64,000 bases of DNA. Origin: Nocardiopsis coralli. GTDB lineage: Bacteria; Actinomycetota; Actinomycetes; Streptosporangiales; Streptosporangiaceae. Shown piece after piece: positions 58,601 to 64,000 of the stretch (position 1 is the first letter of the stretch; every line of letters begins with the position of its first letter). The notes beneath the pieces are model-generated. The model searched no databases. It worked only from the letters and a program-made list of their open reading frames with translations, and was not told where the DNA came from. The DNA lies in assembly GCF_014892575.1 (NCBI RefSeq), contig NZ_JADBGI010000026.1:1-64000 (forward strand), given 5' to 3'. The position numbers and the translations under genes were made by a program.

Positions 58601-58694
58601 CCAGGGGGTGGAGGGTGGTGTGCACGGCTGGTCGGATGCGTTCTTCGAGGACCCGGTCCAGTCGTGCTTCGGTCAGCCGCCGGTCGTCGTGCAC
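55623..58694 (-). CDS. Alpha-mannosidase, glycoside hydrolase family 38
   Basis: This encodes 1023 residues, normal for bacterial GH38. The zinc-binding motif is GHAHIDSAWLWPVRET (about residues 263-278), the catalytic nucleophile is the Asp of VWLPDSFGYSAALPQ (about 385), and LNQFHDILPGSSIAWVHREA is the conserved three-helix-bundle region. The C-terminal half is the beta-sandwich domain. There is no signal peptide, so it should hydrolyse alpha-mannosides in the cytoplasm after import. It is convergent with the sugar importer, a sensible functional neighbour. The ATG follows only a weak ribosome-binding site. Confidence 0.95.
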   Translation of the reverse strand: MHDDRRLTEARLDRVLEERIRPAVHTTLHPLDVARWDAPGEPVPADEALAAPHSPARVGDAWGPAWGTTWFRLRGQVPEAWAGRTVEALVDLGFNDANPGFQAEGLVRRPDGSIVKGLNPRNAWIPVTDAARGGEDVALHVEAAANPVILGHPPFRPTDRGSGRGPEDEPLYRLARADLAVLEHQVWELVLDLEVAGGLMRELDTGDPRRWELLRALERTLDALDLQDVPATAADARRHLAPALESPASPAAHRLSAVGHAHIDSAWLWPVRETVRKVVRTSANVVSLAEGHPEFVFAMSQAQQWAWLKEHEPDLFARVTEAARRGQFVPVGGMWVESDTNMPGSEALARQFSFGKRFFRDELGVDTQEVWLPDSFGYSAALPQLVRLSGSRWFLTQKISWSQTNAFPHHTFWWEGLDGTRVFTHFPPVDTYNAELTGAELAHASRTFRDKGGSSHSLVPFGHGDGGGGPTREMLGRARRLRDLEGSPRVQIEHPETFFARARAEYPQAPVWWGELYLEFHRGTYTSQVATKQGNRRCEHLLREAELWAATAAVRTGAAYPYEQLEGLWHTVLLNQFHDILPGSSIAWVHREAAQSYARATHELTGLIETAQHTLARDSAGPEESGETIFNACPHPREGVPALGALPVDRARPAETVPVAETEEGFVLDNGLLRAHVDKRGLLTSVTDLVEGREALAPGRAGNLLQLHQDLPNQWDAWDVDHFYRNTVTDLTGADSVEAVQGPGADTAGAVRVRRSFGSSHLTQTLTLEAGARRLDVDTTVTWHEREKLLKAAFPLDVRAHASSSEIQFGHVERPTHTNTTWDAAKFEICAHRWVHVAEPGYGLAVLNDSTYGHDVTRDVRSDGGTTTTVRLSLLRAPRFPDPDTDQGEHRFRYSLAPGAGIEDAVREGYRLNLPQRRAAGGAVEPLVSVDDPGVIVESVKLADDRSGDVVVRMYEARGGRASATARAHFPVSGIEAVNLLEEPYEEAPHLDVDLPGGPGGAEGGAAVFTLRPFQILTLRLRR

Positions 58695-58760
58695 GCAGTT
58701 ACCCCGTTCGGTCGTCGGGCCGGCTCACGCCGGTCACGCTCCCACCGCGCGGGGGCCGCG

Positions 58761-59408
58761 TCAACGGTCCGGGCCGGGGCCTGCGTGCGCGCCCAGGGAG
58801 CGCAACAGGTAGGGCAGGAGCTGGTCGGCCATCCGGTGTCCGGGGCCGGGCCCCTGGCCCGGGGTGTGGGGGATGAGGAAGGTGTGGCTGACCATGGGGC
58901 CGATGACCATCTCCCCGACCACGTCGGGTTCCTGCACGGGTTCGATCTCCCCGCGTTCGGCGGCACGCTCCAGCAGGGCCGAGACGCGCTGTTGCAGGGG
59001 CACGACGAAGTCGTCGAAGAGCACGTCGGCCAGGGCGCGGTTGTGTGCGGCCTCGCCGAGCACGGCGCGCAGCAGGCGCCCGGAGGCCCCGTCCAGGGCG
59101 CGTGCCTTGTCGTGCAGCAGGGTGGACAGGTCGCTGCGCAGGCTCCCGGTGTCGTGGTCGGGGCCCAGGTCCTCGGCCCAGGTCTGGGCGGCGCCCACGA
59201 CCAGGTGTTCCTTGGAGCGCCAGCGGCGGTAGAGGGTCGCGGTGGAGACCCCCGCCTCCTTGGCGACGGCGGCGGTGGTCAGGCCGCTGTAGCCGTGGGA
59301 CTGCAGGACGGAGAGGGTGGCCTCCATCAGCGCGCGGTCCCGCGTGGTGTCGCGGGGCCGTCCCCGGGTGGAGGCGGGTTCGGCCTCCGGCAGGTGCTCG
59401 GTGGTCAT
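58761..59408 (-). CDS. TetR family regulator
   Basis: This encodes 215 residues. The helix-turn-helix region reads YSGLTTAAVAKEAGVSTATL then YRRWRSKEHLVVGAAQTW (about residues 40-77). The C-terminal domain resembles TetR_C_11-type actinobacterial regulators (RALADVLFDDFVVPLQQRV). It diverges from the aldehyde dehydrogenase, and the 66-bp gap contains a perfect 19-bp palindrome, so it almost certainly controls that gene and itself. The ligand is unknown, perhaps an aldehyde. Confidence 0.9.
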   Translation of the reverse strand: MTTEHLPEAEPASTRGRPRDTTRDRALMEATLSVLQSHGYSGLTTAAVAKEAGVSTATLYRRWRSKEHLVVGAAQTWAEDLGPDHDTGSLRSDLSTLLHDKARALDGASGRLLRAVLGEAAHNRALADVLFDDFVVPLQQRVSALLERAAERGEIEPVQEPDVVGEMVIGPMVSHTFLIPHTPGQGPGPGHRMADQLLPYLLRSLGAHAGPGPDR

Positions 59409-59440
59409 GACCGGAATCTTATGCGGGTCCCGTCGGGGGG

Positions 59441-59468
59441 TTGGAAACGAAACACTTTCGTTTACCAT
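59441..59468 (+). promoter_or_regulatory. Aldehyde dehydrogenase promoter with perfect TetR palindrome
   Basis: AAACGAAA-CAC-TTTCGTTT (59445-59463) is a perfect 8+3+8 palindrome. It fills the space between a -35-like TTGGAA (59441-59446) and a -10 TACCAT (59463-59468). The -10 ends 6 bases before the ATG at 59475, so the message is probably leaderless. Repressor binding would block polymerase directly. Confidence 0.75.
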
Positions 59469-59474
59469 CGGTCC

Positions 59475-60887
59475 ATGACGCGAACCGAAACCCCCGGCGA
59501 ACCCCTGACGCTGACCACCGACATCCCGCCGACCGTGGCCCGCCTGCGTTCGGCCTTCGCCTCCGGGCACACCAAACCCCTGGGGTGGCGCCGCGCCCAG
59601 CTGCGCCAGCTCCGGAGCCTGCTCGTGGAGCAGCGCCCCGTGCTCGAGCGCGCGCTCGAGGAGGACCTGGGCAAGAGCCCGGTCGAGGCGCACACCACCG
59701 AGATCGGTTTTGTGATCAACGAGATCGACCACACGCTGCGCCACCTGTCCGGTTGGCTGCGCCCCAAGCGTGTGGGCGTGCCCATGGCCCTGGCCCCCGC
59801 CAAGGCCCGCACGGTGCGCGAACCGCTGGGCACCGTGCTCATCATCGCGCCGTGGAACTACCCGGTGAACCTGTCCCTGGCGCCCCTGGTCGGCGCGCTG
59901 GCGGCCGGCAACGCCGCCGTGCTCAAGCCCAGCGAACTGTCCCCGGCCACTTCCGGTGCGCTGGCCGAGCTCCTGCCGCGTTACCTGGACACCGAGGCGG
60001 TGGCCGTGGTCGAGGGCGGTATCCCCGAGAGCACCGCCCTGCTCGAGGAGCACTTCGACCACATCTTCTACACCGGCAACAGCGCGGTGGCGCGCATCGT
60101 CATGTCCGCGGCGGTCAAGCACCTGACCCCCGTGACGCTGGAGCTGGGCGGCAAGAGCCCCGCCATCGTCGAACCCGGGGTGGACCTGGCCACCACCGCC
60201 CGGCGCCTGGCCTGGGGCAAGTACACCAACGCCGGCCAGACCTGTGTGGCCCCCGACTACGTGCTGGCCGTGGGCGACACCGCCCAGAAGCTCCAGCAGG
60301 AGCTGGCCGCCGCGATCACCGAGATGTTCGGTGAGGATCCGCAGAAGAGCCCCGACTTCGGGCGCATCGTCAACGAGCGCCACTTCGAGCGCCTCAACGC
60401 CCTGCTGGAGAGCGGAACCGTCACGGCCGGCGGGCAGACCGACCGCGAGGACCTCTACATCGCCCCGACCGTGCTCGGCGGCGTCGAACCCGACACCCCC
60501 GTGATGGCCGAGGAGATCTTCGGCCCGGTCCTGCCGGTGATCAGCGTGCCCGACCTGGACGCGGCGATCCGGTTCGTCAACGAGCGCGACAAGCCCCTGG
60601 CCCTGTACGCCTTCACCGACTCGGCCGAGACCAAGCGCCGCCTGACCGCCGAGACCTCCTCGGGCGGGCTCGCCTTCGGGCTGCCCATCGCGCACCTGGC
60701 CGTGCCGGACCTGCCCTTCGGCGGGGTCGGGGAGAGCGGTATGGGCGCGTACCACTCCAGCGCCTCGATCGACACCTTCTCGCACGTGAAGTCGGTGCTG
60801 GACAAGTCGCTTGCCATGGACACCATGCGGGTGGCCTACGCGCCCATCGACTCCTTCAAGGAGAAGGTGCTGCGGCGCATGCTCTGA
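59475..60887 (+). CDS. NAD(P)-dependent aldehyde dehydrogenase
   Basis: This encodes 470 residues of the compact class-3-like ALDH group (fatty/aromatic aldehyde type). The nucleotide-binding start is IIAPWNYPVNLSLAPLVGAL (about residues 116-135), the general base Glu is in TLELGGKSPAIV (about 219), and the catalytic Cys is in NAGQTCVAPDYVL (about 250-262). It oxidises aldehydes to acids. The C-terminal IDSFKEKVLRRML lacks a membrane helix. Under the divergent TetR through the perfect palindrome, it is probably induced by its aldehyde or a precursor. Confidence 0.93.
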   Translation: MTRTETPGEPLTLTTDIPPTVARLRSAFASGHTKPLGWRRAQLRQLRSLLVEQRPVLERALEEDLGKSPVEAHTTEIGFVINEIDHTLRHLSGWLRPKRVGVPMALAPAKARTVREPLGTVLIIAPWNYPVNLSLAPLVGALAAGNAAVLKPSELSPATSGALAELLPRYLDTEAVAVVEGGIPESTALLEEHFDHIFYTGNSAVARIVMSAAVKHLTPVTLELGGKSPAIVEPGVDLATTARRLAWGKYTNAGQTCVAPDYVLAVGDTAQKLQQELAAAITEMFGEDPQKSPDFGRIVNERHFERLNALLESGTVTAGGQTDREDLYIAPTVLGGVEPDTPVMAEEIFGPVLPVISVPDLDAAIRFVNERDKPLALYAFTDSAETKRRLTAETSSGGLAFGLPIAHLAVPDLPFGGVGESGMGAYHSSASIDTFSHVKSVLDKSLAMDTMRVAYAPIDSFKEKVLRRML

Positions 60888-60946
60888 GGTCCAGGGCCTG
60901 CTTGGCGAACACCCGGTTGCCCGGTGTCACCGAACAGGCCCTCGCC

Positions 60947-61858
60947 TCACTGGAACCAGGGGTCGTTCCCGGGTTCGGACTGCCCGTCGTCCCCGCTGTC
61001 GGGCTCGGGCGTGGACCCGTCGACGTCGCCGGGCTGGGGCGTGTCCTGCAGTTCACTGCCGTCACCGGGCTGGGGCGTGTTCTCCAGCTCGGTGCCGTCG
61101 CCGTACTCGGGCCCGCCGTCGGGCCGGGCGTGGTTGTAGGTCGCGCCCGACTCCAGCTCCTGGCCGTCGAAGAGCTGGTCGACGGTCACGAAGGTGAAGC
61201 CCTGCTTGTCGAGCTCCTTGAGCACGTACGGGATGGCCTCGACGGTGCTCTCGTGCACGTCGTGGAAGAGCACGACGCTGCCCTGGGCGGTCTCCTCCAC
61301 GGCCACGTCGGTCACCGCTTCGGGGTCCAGGCTCTGCCAGTCGAGGGTGTCCACGTCCCACAGGAGCATGGGGTGGTCCACGGTCTGGCGCACGGTCTCG
61401 TCGAGTTCGCCGTAGGGCGGGCGCATGGTCTCGGGAACCTCGCCGGTGACCTCGGCGATGGCCTCGTCGGTGCGCTCGATCTGCTCCGCGATCTCCTCGG
61501 TGGAGAGCGTGGGCAGTTCGGGGTGGTCCCAGGTGTGGTTGCCGACCTCGTGGCCCTCCTGGGCCATGCGCTCGACCGTGGCGGCGTGGTCCTCGACCTT
61601 GGACCCGAGCAGGTAGAAGGTGGCGGCCGCCCCGTGTGCGTTCAGGGTGTCCAGGAGCTCGTCGGTGTACTCGTCCGGACCGTCGTCGAAGGTCAGCGCG
61701 ACGCACTGCTCGACGGAGCAGTCGGGCTCCGGCTCCTGGTACTGGTGCTGGGTGTCGGCGGCGGCACTACCGGGTCCGGCCAGCAACAGCCCTCCGGAGA
61801 GCAGGAGGGTGGAAGTTGCAGCAAACCCGAACTTTGGTATCGATCGCGTAACGTTCAC
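60947..61858 (-). CDS. Secreted polysaccharide deacetylase (NodB/CE4)
   Basis: This encodes 303 residues. A Sec signal (KFGFAATSTLLLSGGLLLAG, cleavage after SAAA) precedes the NodB domain: VALTFDDGPDEYTDELL (motif 1 with catalytic Asp and metal Asp), EVGNHTWDHPEL (metal HxxxH), MRPPYGELDE, LLWDVDTLDWQ and VVLFHDVHEST (last His). It removes N-acetyl groups from peptidoglycan or another surface glycan. The C-terminal ~55 residues are an acidic Pro/Gly/Asp tail with two TPQPGD repeats. The GTG at 61858 is preferred because a TACAGT -10 box ends 7 bases upstream, implying a leaderless message; a GTG 3 codons earlier is possible. Confidence 0.9.
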   Translation of the reverse strand: MNVTRSIPKFGFAATSTLLLSGGLLLAGPGSAAADTQHQYQEPEPDCSVEQCVALTFDDGPDEYTDELLDTLNAHGAAATFYLLGSKVEDHAATVERMAQEGHEVGNHTWDHPELPTLSTEEIAEQIERTDEAIAEVTGEVPETMRPPYGELDETVRQTVDHPMLLWDVDTLDWQSLDPEAVTDVAVEETAQGSVVLFHDVHESTVEAIPYVLKELDKQGFTFVTVDQLFDGQELESGATYNHARPDGGPEYGDGTELENTPQPGDGSELQDTPQPGDVDGSTPEPDSGDDGQSEPGNDPWFQ

Positions 61859-61961
61859 AGCATGCACTGTAAATGATGGGGTGACCTGCGTGGGGTGGGC
61901 CCGCTCACGTTCTGCTGGTGGCATGGACGACACGGAACCGGCTCAACCTTTTCCGCACACA

Positions 61962-62002
61962 CGCCGGCGCCCGCGATCCCGGGCGGATCGCGGGCGCCGG
62001 CG
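61962..62002 (-). terminator. Perfect 18-bp hairpin after the PdaC-like gene
   Basis: CGCCGGCGCCCGCGATCC (61962-61979) and GGATCGCGGGCGCCGGCG (61985-62002) pair perfectly around a 5-base loop. It begins 21 bases after the stop of the upstream deacetylase gene on the minus strand. No T-run. Confidence 0.75.
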
Positions 62003-62023
62003 GTCGGGGTCCTGCCTTCCGGG

Positions 62024-63568
62024 TCAGCCCATCCGGGCGTCGGTGAGCACGTCACCCGACCCCATGCCACCCAAACCGAACAGGTCGGTGATGGTCACGA
62101 AGTGGTAACCCTCTTCGTGCAGGCCGTCCAGGACGTCCGGGACGGCGTCGACCGACTTGCCGTGGATGTCGTGGAACAGGACCACGCTGCCGGTGTCGGT
62201 GTGGGTCAGGGCGTGGTCGGCCACCTTGTGCGAGTCCCGGCTCTGCCAGTCCTGGGTGTCCACGTCCCACAGGATGATCGGCTGGTCGACCGCCCCGCTG
62301 ACGGTGTCGTTGACCGACCCGTAGGGCGGGCGGATCGTGGGCGGATCCGACCCGGTGATCTCGCTGATCGCGTCGTTGGTGCGCGCGATGTCCTGGCGCA
62401 CCTCCTCGGCCGACAGCTCGGCCAGGTCGTCGTGCTTCCACGTGTGGTTGCCCAGTTCGTGGCCCTCGTCGGCCATGCGTTCGAGGGCCTCGGGGTGCTC
62501 GGCCACCAGCTGGCCCAGCACGTAGAAGGTGGCCCGGGCGTCGTACTCGTCCAGGATGTCCATGAGCCGGTCGGTGTGCTCACCGGGACCGTCGTCGAAG
62601 GTCAGGGCCACGCACTTCAGCCGCGCGCAGTCCATGCTGACCCCCTGCTCGTCGGTGGATCCGTCCAGCGGGAACTCCCCGGGGCCGGACTCGTTGTTCA
62701 GGGCGGCATCGCGTGCGGCCAGGCCCAGCTCGGACAGCACACCCTCGGTGGCCTCGGCCTTGACCGGAAGCACGACCGCCTGGCCGCCCGAGGCCTCGGG
62801 CACCTCCCCGGGGGCCATGTCGACCGCCATGCCCCCGGCCGTACTGAAGGCCAGGTCCTCCAACGGGGAACCGGCCCAGTCCTCGGCGGCCTCGGCGGCC
62901 TGCTCGGGGTCGGACAGGTCGAGCGAGTCCTCCGGGGCGGCCGCCTCCTGGTTCTCACCGTCGGCCGCGGCCTCCTCGGTCTCCTGTGCCTCGTCGGCGC
63001 GGGAGGCGACCTCACCGAGCACCCCGGGCAGCTGCTGGGCGGTCATGCCGTACTCTTCCTGCAGCGCGGCGGCCGCGGACAGATGGGCCCGTTCCAGCGC
63101 AGCCTCGTCGGCGAACAGGGAGGTCCAGGGCAGGACCTCGTCGGAGGAGGCGTCGTACCACAGGGTCTGGTTCTCGTCTTCGTCCTGCACGCCCGAGGAG
63201 ACCGCGGCGGTGATCCGGGCGCCCACCACCTGGGATGAGACGGCCAGGAACGTCGCGTCCTGCTGCAGTTCGGAGCCGCCCTGGTCCGGCAGCCCTTCCA
63301 GGAACTCGGTCTGGCGCTCGGCCATGCGGGTGCGCACTTCCATCATCAGCGGGTGCGAGGCGGCCACACGCGGGTAGCTGGTACCCACGGTGCTGTGACC
63401 GGCCTCGACGGTCGTCGATTCGACCGCGACCCCCTCGAAGGCGTCCAGCGGGGTGCGGATCGCTTCCGCGGGTGCTGCGGGCTCCTCGGTCGCCTGGCAG
63501 GCAGGGATCAGGAGCAGTCCGGCGGCGGCGGTAACGGACAACGTTCTGCGCAGTGAGGTGTCAGCCAC
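62024..63568 (-). CDS. Lipoprotein polysaccharide deacetylase with N-terminal PdaC/RsiV-like domain
   Basis: This encodes 514 residues. The signal AAAGLLLIPAC ends in a lipobox (Cys about 24). About residues 45-270 resemble the DUF4163/DUF3298 (PdaC/RsiV-like) domain: SYPRVAASHPLMMEVRTRMA and EVLPWTSLFADEAALERAHL, interrupted by an acidic Glu/Ala-rich linker. About residues 305-495 are a NodB/CE4 domain with ALTFDDGPGEHTDRLMDILD, ELGNHTWKHDDL, IRPPYGSVND, LWDVDTQDWQ and VVLFHDIHGKS. It should act on cell-wall glycan outside the membrane. A TATGGT -10 box ends 6 bases before the GTG, implying a leaderless transcript. Paralogue of the next deacetylase gene downstream. Confidence 0.9.
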   Translation of the reverse strand: MADTSLRRTLSVTAAAGLLLIPACQATEEPAAPAEAIRTPLDAFEGVAVESTTVEAGHSTVGTSYPRVAASHPLMMEVRTRMAERQTEFLEGLPDQGGSELQQDATFLAVSSQVVGARITAAVSSGVQDEDENQTLWYDASSDEVLPWTSLFADEAALERAHLSAAAALQEEYGMTAQQLPGVLGEVASRADEAQETEEAAADGENQEAAAPEDSLDLSDPEQAAEAAEDWAGSPLEDLAFSTAGGMAVDMAPGEVPEASGGQAVVLPVKAEATEGVLSELGLAARDAALNNESGPGEFPLDGSTDEQGVSMDCARLKCVALTFDDGPGEHTDRLMDILDEYDARATFYVLGQLVAEHPEALERMADEGHELGNHTWKHDDLAELSAEEVRQDIARTNDAISEITGSDPPTIRPPYGSVNDTVSGAVDQPIILWDVDTQDWQSRDSHKVADHALTHTDTGSVVLFHDIHGKSVDAVPDVLDGLHEEGYHFVTITDLFGLGGMGSGDVLTDARMG

Positions 63569-63574
63569 GGGGGG

Positions 63575-63580
63575 ACCATA
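63575..63580 (-). promoter_or_regulatory. -10 box (TATGGT) for a leaderless deacetylase transcript
   Basis: On the minus strand TATGGT is followed by six C residues and then the GTG start at 63568. No Shine-Dalgarno sequence fits in the gap, so initiation at the start codon is likely. Confidence 0.5.
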
Positions 63581-63702
63581 ACGGAGCGGCCCCGCACAAA
63601 TAGAGACGCACCGCAGTCGGTTAACTACTCTGGGTCGATCATTGCCCCAGAAGTTCCGGATGTGTCAGGACGTGTCCCCCGGGGCTACGGACGCGGATGA
63701 CC

Positions 63703-64000
63703 TCACTCGGGCAGGGCCGATTCGGCGGCGGCGGCGACCAACGCGCGTGTCTGCTCAAGGATCTCGGCCCCCTGTTCCTTGGGCAGGTGCACGTGCCCGG
63801 ACGGCAGGCCGCGCTCCGAACGGTCGCGCAGCAGGGTGTTGCGGTAGGCGATCTCGTTGGACAGGTAGTCGCCGCCGCTGCCGCGCACCGCTACCGAACC
63901 CGGCGTGGGGCCGTCGTGGCGCTCCACCTGCGGGTCGCCCTCGACCACGTGCGTGTTGACCCGGACCGGGACCGGACCGGCCGCCGCCCGGGCCATCTGC
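63703..64000 (-). CDS. Pyroglutamyl-peptidase I-like protein (C15), 3' end only
   Basis: The frame is open to the right edge, so only about the last 98 residues are seen. The text SGGDYLSNEIAYRNTLLRDR, then GLPSGHVHLPKEQG, aligns with the C-terminal part of pyrrolidone-carboxylate peptidases. In those the sequence is TYVCN...YG for the catalytic Cys and FIHVPY for the His. Here the His is kept, but the Cys position reads YLSNE, a Ser. The protein may be inactive, may use Ser, or may belong to a divergent actinobacterial subfamily. N-terminal half and any signal peptide lie outside the window. Confidence 0.7.
   Translation of the reverse strand, partial: QMARAAAGPVPVRVNTHVVEGDPQVERHDGPTPGSVAVRGSGGDYLSNEIAYRNTLLRDRSERGLPSGHVHLPKEQGAEILEQTRALVAAAAESALPE

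Noticed and set aside
55725..59474. Very long plus-strand open frame opposite the alpha-mannosidase and TetR genes, continuous with the aldehyde dehydrogenase
   Set aside because: It is the complement of two well-supported minus-strand genes; the translation is Gly/Arg/Val-rich low-complexity text. High GC removes stop codons from this frame. Only the part from 59475 is coding.
1..64000. tRNA, rRNA, CRISPR, insertion sequences or prophage
   Set aside because: I scanned intergenic regions for tRNA T-arm/acceptor patterns, regular repeat-spacer arrays and transposase or integrase proteins and saw none. This is an eye scan, not tRNAscan or CRISPR software.

Overview
This 64 kb window is high-GC, tightly packed chromosomal DNA from an actinomycete. 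Gene content points to a Nocardiopsis-like member of the Streptosporangiales: a DUF222/HNH (13E12-type) endonuclease, a TIGR03086 DinB-like protein, Eis-type acetyltransferases, an IdeR/DmdR1 iron box, Zur boxes and many GTG starts. The genus is an inference; the phylum-level call is secure. I see about 53 genes, including partial genes at both ends, and no rRNA, tRNA, CRISPR array, insertion sequence or prophage.

Layout. 1-6.2 kb: end of a DUF222/HNH gene, a 1.15 kb non-coding stretch with short repeats, two lipoproteins and a membrane protein with a Cys-pair-repeat ectodomain. 6.3-19.8 kb: regulator/enzyme or regulator/transporter pairs (HxlR/thioesterase, ArsR/Old Yellow Enzyme, TetR/BCCT transporter), an acyltransferase-patatin pair and three MFS exporters. 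19.9-23.5 kb: a three-gene molybdenum aldehyde/xanthine oxidoreductase operon of the PaoABC/YagTSR type. 23.5-30.4 kb: a PlsC acyltransferase, an ATP-grasp plus S15 hydrolase pair, a LysR/threonine dehydratase pair and a TRIC-type channel. 30.5-36.7 kb: a flavin disulfide reductase homologue, an iron-box-controlled siderophore-interacting reductase, a BadF-type kinase and two tandem Eis paralogues. 36.7-44.8 kb: a MarR gene with a class V aminotransferase, divergent from a homogentisate catabolic operon (MBL protein, FAD monooxygenase, hmgA, an unknown protein, fumarylacetoacetase), then an uncatalogued 43-codon gene.

44.9-52.3 kb is the most interesting part. A bacterial nicotianamine synthase (CntL-like) diverges from two Opp/Cnt-type ATPases and an MFS exporter, followed by a substrate-binding lipoprotein and a single-chain fusion of both permeases. 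Near-consensus Zur boxes lie in the divergent promoter and in front of the binding-protein gene. This reads as a zinc-regulated opine- or nicotianamine-type metallophore system. No opine dehydrogenase and no histidine racemase is present, so the product may differ from staphylopine and pseudopaline.

52.4-58.7 kb: a sugar ABC importer without its own ATPase, convergent with a GH38 alpha-mannosidase. 58.7-64 kb: a TetR/aldehyde dehydrogenase pair around a perfect 19-bp palindrome, two NodB-type polysaccharide deacetylases and the 3' end of a pyroglutamyl-peptidase homologue whose catalytic Cys appears to be Ser.

A recurring theme is divergent regulator/target pairs with a visible palindrome between them. 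Several genes also have a TANNNT -10 hexamer ending about 6-7 nt before the start codon, which suggests leaderless transcripts.
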